Below, piece after piece: positions 1 through 7,836 of a stretch of 32,259 nucleotides of DNA. Source of the stretch: CBDFKV01 sp965249035 (GTDB taxonomy: Bacteria; Pseudomonadota; Gammaproteobacteria; Arenicellales; Poriferihabitantaceae); contig CBDFKV010000001.1 of the NCBI GenBank assembly GCA_965249035.1, positions 1 through 32,259 on the forward strand. The letters run 5' to 3'. The position numbers and the translations under genes are program-made. Numbering within the stretch: position 1 is the first letter of the stretch; every line of letters begins with the position of its first letter. The notes under the pieces are model-generated. The model saw nothing but the letters and a program-made list of their open reading frames with translations. It ran no database searches and was not told the origin of the DNA.

Positions 1-18
1 AGCTGACTGATTGAAATC

Positions 19-148
19 TCATCAATGTTAGTGTTGATGAATAGTGGCGTTCATTTAACGGTATCAAAACCAGCGCTCTGTATGGCCCCATTCCTTGCGG
101 CTTTTAGAGGGCGTGTTAAAGTGTTCATTAGATGAACGTTAAATGAAC
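19..148. promoter_or_regulatory. Candidate res site of the serine recombinase
   Basis: The DNA in front of the recombinase gene is packed with inverted repeats. TCATCAA (19-25) and TTGATGA (34-40) form a 7-bp inverted repeat. GTTCATTTAACG (49-60) is the exact reverse complement of CGTTAAATGAAC (137-148). GTTCAT-TAG-ATGAAC (123-137) is a palindrome. Several dyads upstream of a resolvase gene are the classic arrangement of a res site, which also acts as the operator for the gene. The subsite assignment is inferred; no crossover dinucleotide was determined. Confidence 0.6.
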
Positions 149-769
149 AGAATGGATAACCAAGAAATCAAATCAGTCGCGATCTACGCGCGAGTATCTA
201 CCAGCAAGCAAGAAACACAAAACCAGCTTGACGAGTTACGTGTCTTCGCGGATCGGCAAGGCTGGCAAATATTCGATGAGTACATCGATCACCAGAGCGG
301 GAGTACATCGGAGCGCAAGGAATTCAAACATCTGTTTGCTGATGCCCACAAGCGCAAGTTTGACCTTGTCCTATTTTGGGCGCTGGATCGATTTAGCCGC
401 GAAGGTGCGCTGGCAACACTCAAGCACCTAGAGCAGCTACAAAGCTACGGTGTAGGTTACAAGTCATATACTGAGCAATACTTCGACTCGGCGGGCATGT
501 TTCGTGAAGCAATCATCGCAATCATGGCAGCACTAGCAAAGCAGGAGCGTGTACGGCTCTCTGAGCGCACAAAAGCGGGGCTTGCTCGCGCTAAATCACA
601 AGGCAAGCGACTTGGTATGCCTCCCCTGCCCCAGGAGAAAATTCAAATGATCAAAAAACTACGAACTCAGGGATTGAGCTATCGAGCCATTGTTTCAAAA
701 GCTGATGTGAGCTTGGGCAGTGTGGCGAAGGTGTTAACGGCGTGTAAAAACGAACGGTTTCAGGGGTGA
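143..769 (+). CDS. Serine recombinase, resolvase/invertase family
   Basis: Small serine recombinase of 208 aa. The N-terminal catalytic domain opens with IYARVSTSKQETQNQ at about residues 14-28; the Ser in RVSTSKQ is the nucleophile. Later come the LDRFSREG motif (about 81-88) and the long E helix (about 118-143). A C-terminal Hin-type helix-turn-helix follows (about 160-200, LRTQGLSYRAIVSKADVSLGSVAKVL). Length and domain order match Tn3/plasmid resolvases and DNA invertases. The dyad-rich DNA upstream and the absence of transposon ends favour a plasmid multimer-resolution role. Start is ATG 143; ATG 152 is equally possible because neither has a clear Shine-Dalgarno sequence, and the 12-bp inverted repeat covers the start, suggesting autoregulation. 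Confidence 0.9.
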   Translation: MNRMDNQEIKSVAIYARVSTSKQETQNQLDELRVFADRQGWQIFDEYIDHQSGSTSERKEFKHLFADAHKRKFDLVLFWALDRFSREGALATLKHLEQLQSYGVGYKSYTEQYFDSAGMFREAIIAIMAALAKQERVRLSERTKAGLARAKSQGKRLGMPPLPQEKIQMIKKLRTQGLSYRAIVSKADVSLGSVAKVLTACKNERFQG

Positions 770-841
770 TTACAAGATTATCTACAATTGATTTAAAGAT
801 TTGTCAGACTGGATTTGAACTTCTGCAGTCTATACCTGTTT

Positions 842-1780
842 CTATATATTTTCACTGGAGATAATTTTGATTGTATTAATTGCGTTCTTCATCTCTCTAG
901 CTAGAACCTGTCTATAAAAATCGAGTCCTAATAATTTACAAATTAGATACGATAGTGGATAAAGAGCAAGCATCAAGCACTGGTTAATAAAGTGGTACGT
1001 ATATCCTTGTGTGACCTTGTAAAAGTATTTTTCTCCTCTCAAAAGCTTCAACCTTCGATTGTAGCTCCATTCCTTTCCTGATGACGCTCCAACCAAATGA
1101 ACAACTTGTGATTCTGGTACTACCCATGTCTCAAAGCTCATTTTATATGCGCGATACGGCCACTCAATGTCTTCGCGATAAAAGTAAAGTCGTTCATCAA
1201 GAGGGCCAACTTGATCCCATGCTTGCTTCCTAATTAGCATACAGCTTCCACTGATCCATCCAACATTTCTCGTTTTCCCATATCGAAACTTGTGGTATCC
1301 GCGAGGTAATAATTTCCCTTTAATTTTATCTGATATAGGCCACTTTAAGATTCCTAAAAACGTTGATATCGTTAGTGGAATCCCCAGCATAGGGTGCCCT
1401 TCTGTTTGCAAAGACCCATTCGGAAATATTACACGCGGCCCAACACACGCGATTTTCAGACTAGACGAATCCATGAATCGCACTAGTTTTTCAATTTGTC
1501 CTTCTCCAGGGAATGCATCACTATTCAGTAATAACAAATATTTCCCTTTTGCTATCTCTGCCCCTTGGTTACAGGCACCAGCAAATAGCTTGTTTGTCGT
1601 GTTCTTAACAACAATGGCTTCCTTATATTCTTTCTCGATGGCTTCAGCAGATCCATCTTTTGAAGCGTTGTCAACGACAATGATTTCGTTTCCTTCAAAT
1701 AGGCCTATTTGAAGCAAGTTTTCCAAGCACTGCAGAAGTATCTCCTTGGTATTGTATGAGACGATTATGATCGATAACAT
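842..1780 (-). CDS. GT2-family glycosyltransferase, rhamnosyltransferase-like
   Basis: Cytoplasmic or membrane-associated glycosyltransferase of 312 aa with a GT-A fold. It starts with LSIIIVSYNTKE, then IIVVDNASKDGS (about 33-44), NKLFAGACNQGAEIAKG (about 63-79) and LLLLNSDAFP, where NSD stands for the metal-binding DXD motif. A WISGSCMLIRKQAWDQVGPLDERLYFYREDIEWPYR segment (about 175-210) is typical of GT2 rhamnosyltransferase-like enzymes acting on lipopolysaccharide or polysaccharide. A hydrophobic stretch near the C-terminus (about 265-285) may touch the membrane. It is the last gene of a minus-strand operon, 8 bp after the phosphatase-fold gene. Donor sugar and acceptor cannot be read from sequence. 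Confidence 0.9.
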   Translation of the reverse strand: MLSIIIVSYNTKEILLQCLENLLQIGLFEGNEIIVVDNASKDGSAEAIEKEYKEAIVVKNTTNKLFAGACNQGAEIAKGKYLLLLNSDAFPGEGQIEKLVRFMDSSSLKIACVGPRVIFPNGSLQTEGHPMLGIPLTISTFLGILKWPISDKIKGKLLPRGYHKFRYGKTRNVGWISGSCMLIRKQAWDQVGPLDERLYFYREDIEWPYRAYKMSFETWVVPESQVVHLVGASSGKEWSYNRRLKLLRGEKYFYKVTQGYTYHFINQCLMLALYPLSYLICKLLGLDFYRQVLAREMKNAINTIKIISSENI

Positions 1781-1788
1781 ATTATCGT

Positions 1789-2802
1789 TTAATCATTCTC
1801 ATCCAATAAGAGGAGATAGTGAATCGGCACCATATTGGCTGGTGGCTCTCCCGGCAAAGTTAAATTTACCATTGCAGCAGGATGGTCAGTTGCATAAGGA
1901 CTATGAAATTCTGGTGGGGCGTCGTACACTTTCTCTGTGTAATGGGAGTGTAGGCCATTCCTTTTAATGTCTTGAGTTGTTAGTATGTGATCGATCGCCC
2001 ACTGATCCCACGTAGTCCAATAGTCATTACTACCGATACTTCCATTTAGATAGGAAACTATCGTTTCTAGCGATATGTTTAATGCAGAATGGTTGCTATG
2101 GTAGTTATATTTACCATATTTCCCTGCCTGGCTTAGAAGACCATCAAGATGGTCGCCAGTGATGCCACCATCTACATAAGCTGTAACATTAAAATCCCCT
2201 AGCAATATAAAAGGCGTGTTGCCAGCTGTAGACCAAATCGCCTCTTCTGTATTATTAAACAATTGGACGTCATATGTTCCATCAGAGTAAACACCATGCC
2301 AATGAATGTTAAAAACATAAAACTCTGTTTCCGTATCAATTTTTCTGAGTTTAGCCCACCAACCTCTTCTTTCGATAAGTGTTGGAAAAGACCCTTGTTC
2401 TAACAAGGTGAACATCGTCTTCCTAAAAAATATTGTATGATGGTTTCTTGCTGCAGGAAACACATCATCACCAGGATAATAATGGCCTACGGTATCTGCT
2501 CTTCCATAGACATTACTAAATTTATTGTATATGTCGTTTTTTTGTCTAGTTGAGTCTTCTTGTAATGCTAGTACATCTGGGGATGTACTATTTATTATGT
2601 GGTATAGTTCATCCTTTCGGTAGTCCCAAGGTGGGGTGCCTCCATAATATGGCGCATTGGGATCATCTGTTAATGATTCTTGGGCTACATTTAGAGTCAT
2701 AACTTTAATAGCCTCAGCCAAGGAGGGGCTACAAGAAAGAGCTAATAATAAAACAATAAGCGTCTGGGGCACACGCATATTCAAATATGGTTTAATTCTC
2801 AT
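1789..2802 (-). CDS. Secreted endonuclease/exonuclease/phosphatase-fold enzyme
   Basis: A 337-aa exported hydrolase of the EEP superfamily (DNase I / sphingomyelinase / inositol-phosphatase fold). A signal peptide covers about residues 1-30 (LIVLLLALSCSPSLAEA). EEP motifs follow in order: VMTLNVAQ (metal-binding Asn), DVLALQED (catalytic metal Glu), FYVFNIHWHG, FILLGDFNVTA (GDFN), AIDHILTT and SPYATDHPAAM (catalytic His). The start is set by AGGGAG about 7 bp upstream, inside the end of the preceding gene, whose stop lies one base away; this suggests translational coupling. The last residues, PANMVPIHYLLLLDEND, are absent from ordinary EEP enzymes and closely match the tail of the protease at 13932-15602. 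Substrate is unknown; lying between two glycosyltransferases, a phosphodiester in a lipid or glycan is one possibility, a nuclease another. Confidence 0.88.
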   Translation of the reverse strand: MRIKPYLNMRVPQTLIVLLLALSCSPSLAEAIKVMTLNVAQESLTDDPNAPYYGGTPPWDYRKDELYHIINSTSPDVLALQEDSTRQKNDIYNKFSNVYGRADTVGHYYPGDDVFPAARNHHTIFFRKTMFTLLEQGSFPTLIERRGWWAKLRKIDTETEFYVFNIHWHGVYSDGTYDVQLFNNTEEAIWSTAGNTPFILLGDFNVTAYVDGGITGDHLDGLLSQAGKYGKYNYHSNHSALNISLETIVSYLNGSIGSNDYWTTWDQWAIDHILTTQDIKRNGLHSHYTEKVYDAPPEFHSPYATDHPAAMVNLTLPGEPPANMVPIHYLLLLDEND

Positions 2803-2803
2803 A

Positions 2804-3640
2804 TCACTTCTCCCTATGATATCTATGGGTTAGAACAACTCCATCGTGATGGGTATCATTCTTGTGTTTCATATACGTTTTATTGAAATACGTTGGGTAG
2901 TGTAGCACCTGAAAGCTCCTGTCTTGTACTGACGTTAGCACTCCTACCGCTCGTGTAAAAAAATCAGCATGATCCAACCGTTTGAGCTTGTCATACCAAC
3001 CTACCAATCTAATACGGTCTGTTCGACCAATGTAAAAATTAGGAACTTTAAGGTGTACTTCAAAGTCACCAATGAATGTCCCAGACTCTTTGATCGGCTT
3101 TTGTGATGTTTGAAATACTGTCATGCACGAATAGTCGTGAACTATTCTTAAAGGCAGATAGATCACTTCACCAGCAAGAATATCAATATCACGGTGTTTC
3201 TCCATTGAGTGGTACGCCTGCAATAAATCGGTATTACGATTGAATACAAAATCATCATCAAGGCACAGCATGTATTTAGTGCTTGCAGCTTCTAAACCAG
3301 CATTTCTTCCGGCCGAAACTCCACTATCGAACGGCATGGTAATCGTATGTACTCCTTCGAGTTTTGAGGGGACTTTGCTGTCGTCAACAACAATAATTTT
3401 TAGATTTGGATACAAACGCTTAATGCTTTTCACCAACCTTTTTAGCTTAGCTGGGCGTTCAAACGTTTTAATAATTGCCGTTACGTTATCAAGCTCAGCA
3501 GTAGTACATGGTTTGCTGTATCTCCAGTCTAGGATACGCTCTACCATCAACTCTATATTTACAATCAAACCATGCCCTATTGCAACAAGATGTCTGAATC
3601 GTCCTGTCCTAGAGTCTTTTAGTATCTGAATAATGTCCAT
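2804..3640 (-). CDS. GT12-like (B4GALNT-type) glycosyltransferase
   Basis: A 278-aa GT-A fold transferase. After about 50 residues of N-terminal extension comes VTAIIKTFERPAKLKRLVKSI, then LKIIVVDDS, a SAGRNAGLEAASTKYML block and the DXD-type motif CLDDDFVF (about 130). VPNFYIGRTDRIRLVGWYDKLKRLDHADFF lies near residue 220. From memory of the family, this order (KTF-R, VxDDS, GRN, TKY, WVDDDF, NFF-ARTD-R-VG, H-EFF) is that of the animal beta-1,4-N-acetylgalactosaminyltransferases (GM2/GD2 synthase, CAZy GT12), with close bacterial relatives placed in GT2. There is no signal anchor, so it is probably cytoplasmic. It is the first gene of a tight three-gene operon. A GalNAc donor is plausible but unproven. 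Confidence 0.8.
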   Translation of the reverse strand: MDIIQILKDSRTGRFRHLVAIGHGLIVNIELMVERILDWRYSKPCTTAELDNVTAIIKTFERPAKLKRLVKSIKRLYPNLKIIVVDDSKVPSKLEGVHTITMPFDSGVSAGRNAGLEAASTKYMLCLDDDFVFNRNTDLLQAYHSMEKHRDIDILAGEVIYLPLRIVHDYSCMTVFQTSQKPIKESGTFIGDFEVHLKVPNFYIGRTDRIRLVGWYDKLKRLDHADFFTRAVGVLTSVQDRSFQVLHYPTYFNKTYMKHKNDTHHDGVVLTHRYHREK

Positions 3641-3719
3641 TATTGCTAGTTAAAAATATTGTGTTAGCTTTAGTATATCGTGGTCACAGCCAACAGCCCG
3701 GACTAAAATCAGGCATTTT

Positions 3720-4752
3720 TTAGGCTCACTATAGGGTTCATCCGCTATGTTTGGATTACATGTTGAGGCGCTGCTCTGAGTGCTTGATGCAAGAACAGTT
3801 GCCCAGTCATTTCATCAAGATGTTTATCAAGCATCCTTCGCCAACCGAGATAATTGGGTAGCCAGCGAGTTGCCACCCCATTAAACCGCCCCATCCAACG
3901 TTTCAGGCGGCTGTCATAAGCATTAACGTTTTGAACATGCCAAGTTCCTTTACCACCATGGCCATGATATCCCGCAACAAAATAGCCAGCCTCAAGGTTG
4001 AGGGATTTCGCCGCCACACCATAACTGGGATGTCCATCGGTCGATAAGACGGCATCCTTCGCTAGCGCAGGCTTGAGTACCTTTGTAAATGTTTTGGCTG
4101 TGCAGTCATCCAGAACAGCGTCACTGACCATTCGGCTGCCGCGCTGCATAACGATCATCACCGGCACACGCTCTTTGCCATCTACACCCGATGAACCGCC
4201 ACGCTTCCTGGCCTGACGGGGTAAGCGGCGCTGACCCTTATAAGAACGCCGGAATATCGTTTCATCCGCCTCAACAATGCCAGTCAAATTCTCGGCCTTA
4301 TGCTCACGCAAGGCATCCAGGAAACGATGCCGCCATCGAAAACTGCGATCCACTGCTAAGCCCACCCGTTCAGCAGCTTTGCGAATACTCAAGCCCTCGA
4401 CCATGCATTCGGCGTAGGCCAGCAACTTATCTTTATCGTTCAAGCGACAAAAGCCTGTGCCGGTTAAAGCTGTAAACGTTTTCAAGCAAGCTTTACAACG
4501 ATAGCGCTGCTGACCGTTAGTTCTTCCATGACGAAAAATGTCGTCCGCTTGGCAATGTGGACAAATCACTGCCCCGTCAAGACGCTCTTCCGTCAGTCGT
4601 AAACTACCGTGCTCGTCACTCATGGCCGACACCCTGCCTGATAGCAATTCGAACTGCTCCGGCGTTAAGCCTTCAAGACTGGCAACAAGTGCTTGATATT
4701 CGTCACGTTTCATAGCATTCTGTAAGTGGTTGTTATGGCTTGATTATACCAT
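3720..4752 (-). mobile_element. IS1595-family insertion sequence, one end recognisable
   Basis: The element holds a complete transposase. Its downstream end, right after the stop codon, carries TATAGGGTTCATCC (3730-3743), the same 14 bases that open the MITE-like element at 11680. I cannot find the matching inverted end beyond the transposase start, where a truncated IS256-family gene begins after only about 40 bp. The right end therefore seems lost or degenerate, and the outer limits given are approximate. No 8-bp target duplication could be identified. Confidence 0.6.
3745..4713 (-). CDS. IS1595-family transposase
   Basis: A 322-aa transposase, full length for the family. The N-terminal zinc ribbon is CPHCQADDIFRHGR...YRCKACLKTF (about 51-81), followed by a helix-turn-helix (about 105-135). 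The ISXO2-like catalytic domain shows GIVEADETIFRRSYKG (first Asp about 149), VLSTDGHPSYG (second Asp about 226) and the C-terminal signature HVQNVNAYDSRLKRWM...GVATRWLPNYLGWRRML. The ATG at 4713 sits just downstream of a good -10 hexamer, TATAAT (reverse strand, about 4745-4750). All key residues are present, so the protein may be active even though its element seems to lack one end. Confidence 0.92.
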   Translation of the reverse strand: MKRDEYQALVASLEGLTPEQFELLSGRVSAMSDEHGSLRLTEERLDGAVICPHCQADDIFRHGRTNGQQRYRCKACLKTFTALTGTGFCRLNDKDKLLAYAECMVEGLSIRKAAERVGLAVDRSFRWRHRFLDALREHKAENLTGIVEADETIFRRSYKGQRRLPRQARKRGGSSGVDGKERVPVMIVMQRGSRMVSDAVLDDCTAKTFTKVLKPALAKDAVLSTDGHPSYGVAAKSLNLEAGYFVAGYHGHGGKGTWHVQNVNAYDSRLKRWMGRFNGVATRWLPNYLGWRRMLDKHLDEMTGQLFLHQALRAAPQHVIQT

Positions 4753-5676
4753 CTATTCAACATTGATTCCGAACAGAGCGCTTACAAGGGCTTTTAGGTT
4801 GGCCTGAGCTGCCACCATATTGGGTGCATTCCAAACGCTGCGCAATTCAGCACCAATGCGCTGCTTGATTTTGTGGTTAGGTGCATGATGGATAGCGTTC
4901 TGCGCCAGATGAAACTGACAGCGCTGCCAAAGGATGCCTGGGAATATGGCCTTTCTAGCGGCCTTTAAGCCGCTGTGATCGTCGCTGACAATAAACTCAA
5001 GGCCATGTAAGCCCCGGTCAACCAAGCCCTTGAGAAACTCTCTCCAGTTAACTTCAGCCTCATTAACCGCAATCGCTGTTCCCAATATGCAACGCCGCCC
5101 ACAAGACAACACGCCAACGGCACTCAACACCGCCATATCAATCACTTGATGCCCCTCTCGCACCTTTTCATAACGCGCATCGAGGATCAAGTAAGAGACC
5201 TTACTCAACGGACGATTTCGCCAGGCTTGCAACGCCTCATCCATCGCCTGATTAGCCCGTGATACCTGCGTAGATGAGATATTTTCAATACCCATACTCT
5301 GCATGACCTTTTCGACTCGGCGCGTACTAACGCCTGTCACGTACATCTCAGCAACGGTTAACATCATCGCACGTTGACTGCGTAAGCCGCGTTCTAGTGA
5401 TTGAGGGTAAAATGGTTCATCAATGTGTTTGGCTGTCTTTGGAATACGTAGCTTGAGCGTACCTGCTTGGGTATCGATACGCTTATCTTGGTAGCCATTG
5501 GCAAAGCCTAGCCGATCTTTACTATGCTCATAGTGTGATGCGCCTAGAAACTGCTCTCTTTCGATCTTCATCGCCTCATTGAGTAGTGCGGTGAGCACGG
5601 GGCGCATGGCATCGGGGCCTTCTGATATTAATTGTTCCACTACTACGTCAAATACGTTATTGTTTGATTGGGTCAT
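4753..5676 (-). pseudogene. IS256-family (mutator-type) transposase, C-terminally truncated
   Basis: The N-terminal 307 aa of an IS256-type transposase; intact members have about 400 aa. Start is ATG 5676, with GGAG about 8 bp upstream; an in-frame extension to 5721 lacks a ribosome binding site. It has REQFLGASHYEHSKDRLGFANGY (about 40-62), the first catalytic Asp in YLILDARYEKVREG, the second in FIVSDDHSGLKAARKAIFPG, and WQRCQFHLAQNAIHHAP. The reading frame then ends after NLKALVSALFGINVE beside the IS1595 element. The missing portion would carry the third catalytic acidic residue, so the protein should be inactive as a transposase. Confidence 0.88.
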
Positions 5677-5768
5677 TTGGGTGTCTCCACGTTGTTTATT
5701 GCTAAAAAACATGGAACGCACAAATGGCTCAACTTACAAGACACCAGATGCGAAAATTTGAATAAATC

Positions 5769-5791
5769 AAAAATTTCCCCCTAGGGGGAAA
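5769..5791 (-). terminator. Rho-independent terminator of the mob operon
   Basis: The perfect palindrome TTTCCCCCTAGGGGGAAA (5774-5791) can fold into a 7-bp stem with a CTAG loop. On the minus strand it is followed at once by a run of five T (5773-5769). It lies about 90 bp after the last gene of the minus-strand mobilization operon, and also separates that operon from the IS256 remnant. Confidence 0.75.
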
Positions 5792-5883
5792 GATAAAACA
5801 GATCTATCTAATATAAAAGTCCATACCTGAAGTTACAGTATCCTAAAAATATCTGCCATCCTTCTTACCTGGTTAGATTGATA

Positions 5884-6408
5884 TCAATTCGCTTCTTTAT
5901 TCAGCTTGATCACCACACAATTAGGATAAGACTGTTTGCAAAGGTGAACTGTGAACTCTTTATCAAAAAGCACAACATTTTCCTTCTCACTGGTAACAAC
6001 TTTCGCCCCAAAAACAGCTTTTCGTTCTTGCCCCCAATAATCCTTGTGCTTCCCACGCTCATTCACAAAAAAATATAGCCCTGCAAGCACAAAGGCCATA
6101 CCAGCTGCCGCACCAACCAACGTGGTTAGCAATGCCCGCATTCGTGCTTCCTCTAAAATCGCCTTCTTTTCTTTCTGTGCATTTTCGATCTCCGGCTTAA
6201 GAACCGTTTCAACCGTTGTATCAATTTTTCTGATTTCATCTCTAGCTGCTCGCACTAGAGTATCAAAAGTACTTTTTGCCTCTGAATGCACAAGATCTAC
6301 ACTAATCTTTGCCTTGTCGCTAATCGCTTGAACTTCTGATCCAAGACCTTCGACCATTTCGTACACCGCTAATAATCTATCTTCAGTATTATCCGTATTG
6401 TCGCTCAT
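5884..6408 (-). CDS. Membrane-anchored coiled-coil protein of the mob operon
   Basis: A 174-aa protein of unrecognised family. Residues about 1-90 are charged and helical (repeated Glu/Lys/Ala with heptad-like spacing), consistent with a coiled coil. One membrane helix follows (about 93-115, LTTLVGAAAGMAFVLAGLYFFV), and then a C-terminal domain of about 55 residues with two Cys. Its ATG overlaps the relaxase stop by 4 bp (ATGA), with AGAGGA about 8 bp upstream, so it is translationally coupled to mobA. RSF1010 also needs a membrane protein (MobB) to tether its relaxase to the transfer channel; a similar role here is inferred from position and topology, not from sequence similarity. Confidence 0.75.
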   Translation of the reverse strand: MSDNTDNTEDRLLAVYEMVEGLGSEVQAISDKAKISVDLVHSEAKSTFDTLVRAARDEIRKIDTTVETVLKPEIENAQKEKKAILEEARMRALLTTLVGAAAGMAFVLAGLYFFVNERGKHKDYWGQERKAVFGAKVVTSEKENVVLFDKEFTVHLCKQSYPNCVVIKLNKEAN

Positions 6409-7490
6409 CGGCTAAATCCTCTGTCTCTACTGCGTTCTCGCGCTCGTTTGGCAGCGCGTTCTTGCCGCTTAATTTCTTGTTGCCGCTCTTGTTCGGCTTC
6501 CTTCTCTCGTTTTTCTGCTTTCAAGCGCTCGATCAACAACATCCCTCGGCTGGTATCTGGCCGTTGGTTCGGATCGATAGCAGATGACTTGGGTATATTA
6601 GGCGGCTTTCTTTCCTCTGCTTCTGCAGTTAATTGTGAAATACCCCCCGCTAAGGCAGCTTGTTGCCCAAACCCTAGCGCACGTGCTTTCGGTACACCTT
6701 CTTTAATCGTTTCCTGTAAACCAGCTACCGAATCTTTAGCCCTGGTTCCCAATCGATCACCCAACTCTTTAAGCTGATCAACCAAAGCGCTTAACTCCTG
6801 ATTGGCCGCATGAACCAAACGATTAATATTCCCTCGCCTGGTCTCAACACCACGCTGTTCCATTTCCATCGCTGCTACACCCATATGCACTGTCGGCTGT
6901 CGATCAACGCCCTGCTCTTCTAACGATCGATAATCAATTCGCGCTTCTTCACCCGCCAATTCCAAATGGTGGTTAGCCGCTTCTGCCCACCCCTCGCGCC
7001 ACCGATTCAATAACGCCTTATCATTCCAGCTGCGATTTTTGTTGCCAAATTCTTCTCCATCCAAATCCCGCATCGTCAACATCACATGCGCGTGTGGATT
7101 ACCACTAGCCAAATCATGTAACGCGATATCTGCAATCATCCCTTTATCAACAAAGGCTGACTGAACATACTCGCTAACCAATTCTTTGGCCTGATCCTGG
7201 CTAAGCTCGATGGGCAATGCGACGTTGAGCTCACGACATAATTGTGCATCCTTACGCCGCTCTGTTTGCTCTACCTGATTCCATAATTCCTCTCTTGAGC
7301 TTGCCCAGGATGGCGCACCCTCTGGCGCCAATATGAATACATCGTCAACCCCTGATCGACGACTGTAGTCATGTAGCTCACCGGTACGCTGATCAATAAT
7401 CTGCGTACCTAAGCGATAAGCTGCAGCTGCGGTCGATGACCGCCCTGTTGACCGACCGATGATTTTAAATGATGCGTGGTAGATCGCCAT
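6405..7490 (-). CDS. mobA: MOBQ relaxase, MobA/MobL family
   Basis: A 361-aa conjugative nickase that would cut oriT and lead the strand into a recipient. From ATG 7490 it begins MAIYHASFKIIGRSTGRSS, and the catalytic Tyr falls at residue 25 (AAAAYRLG), the same position as in RSF1010 MobA. The metal-binding His motif is SGNPHAHVMLTMRD (about 130-143). LNVALPIELSQDQAKELVSEYVQ matches the conserved middle of the relaxase domain. The C-terminal third is Arg/Glu/Lys-rich and helical; there is no primase domain, unlike RSF1010. ATG shares its A with the stop of the upstream zinc-ribbon gene (TGATG), and GAGG lies 10 bp upstream. The equivalent gene at 27148-28234 carries a one-base insertion. Confidence 0.93.
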   Translation of the reverse strand: MAIYHASFKIIGRSTGRSSTAAAAYRLGTQIIDQRTGELHDYSRRSGVDDVFILAPEGAPSWASSREELWNQVEQTERRKDAQLCRELNVALPIELSQDQAKELVSEYVQSAFVDKGMIADIALHDLASGNPHAHVMLTMRDLDGEEFGNKNRSWNDKALLNRWREGWAEAANHHLELAGEEARIDYRSLEEQGVDRQPTVHMGVAAMEMEQRGVETRRGNINRLVHAANQELSALVDQLKELGDRLGTRAKDSVAGLQETIKEGVPKARALGFGQQAALAGGISQLTAEAEERKPPNIPKSSAIDPNQRPDTSRGMLLIERLKAEKREKEAEQERQQEIKRQERAAKRARERSRDRGFSR

Positions 7491-7669
7491 CAATCATCAG
7501 CCTCTATCAACTGAGCGTCATAGACATTGCCAACCAGATCCCTACCTGTTTCAGCTTCGAACAGAACACGCAGCAACACCCCACAGAAGCTACATTCAAA
7601 TGCTTCATCTGAATGTAGATCAACCATGTCGATCATGTTGCTACAACTGGGACATTCTCTGATGGACAT
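7490..7669 (-). CDS. Small zinc-ribbon protein, first gene of mob operon
   Basis: A 59-aa protein with two CxxC-type knuckles, ECPSCSNM and ECSFCGVLL, about 19 residues apart, as in a one-zinc ribbon. The rest is acidic. ATG 7669 is taken as start; a TTG three codons upstream (7678) is possible, and neither has a clear Shine-Dalgarno sequence. Its stop overlaps the relaxase start, so the two are co-translated. It lies about 70 bp from the nick site. The function is not known; position suggests relaxosome assembly or control of mob transcription. Confidence 0.7.
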   Translation of the reverse strand: MSIRECPSCSNMIDMVDLHSDEAFECSFCGVLLRVLFEAETGRDLVGNVYDAQLIEADD

Positions 7670-7690
7670 GATGTACAATTAATACAGAAT

Positions 7691-7770
7691 TGATAAGGGT
7701 AAGCGCTTCGCGCTAGGGATTTATCCCTGTTGAGAACGCACACATTGCTTGCAATGTATAAGTGCGCCCT
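7691..7770. other. oriT: Origin of transfer (oriT), RSF1010-type nick region
   Basis: ACATTGC-TT-GCAATGT (7742-7757) is a perfect 7-bp hairpin followed at once by TAAGTGCGCCCT (7759-7770), the core recalled for the RSF1010/R1162 (MOBQ) nick region, where a hairpin precedes the nick in the same way. Two more small dyads lie to the left: AGCGC-TTC-GCGCT (about 7702-7714) and AGGGAT-TT-ATCCCT (about 7715-7728). The site lies between divergent mob genes, as in RSF1010. The exact nicked bond is inferred from that family. Confidence 0.85.
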
Positions 7771-7836
7771 TCGTTTTACTCAGGATACCGTGCGATGCTA
7801 CACTATGTGTACCATTTTAACAAATACAGGTACGAC

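Noticed and set aside
3641..3719. A strong promoter for the glycosyltransferase operon
   Set aside because: A TATACT hexamer is present on the minus strand, but no -35 element lies at a proper distance, so I could not support it.
5878..6777. Plus-strand open frames inside the mob operon
   Set aside because: They are antisense shadows of the membrane protein and relaxase, with no start signals.
7762..7836. N-terminal extension of the mobC-like protein starting at GTG 7762
   Set aside because: It would begin inside the nick site and has no ribosome binding site; ATG 7837 is better placed.
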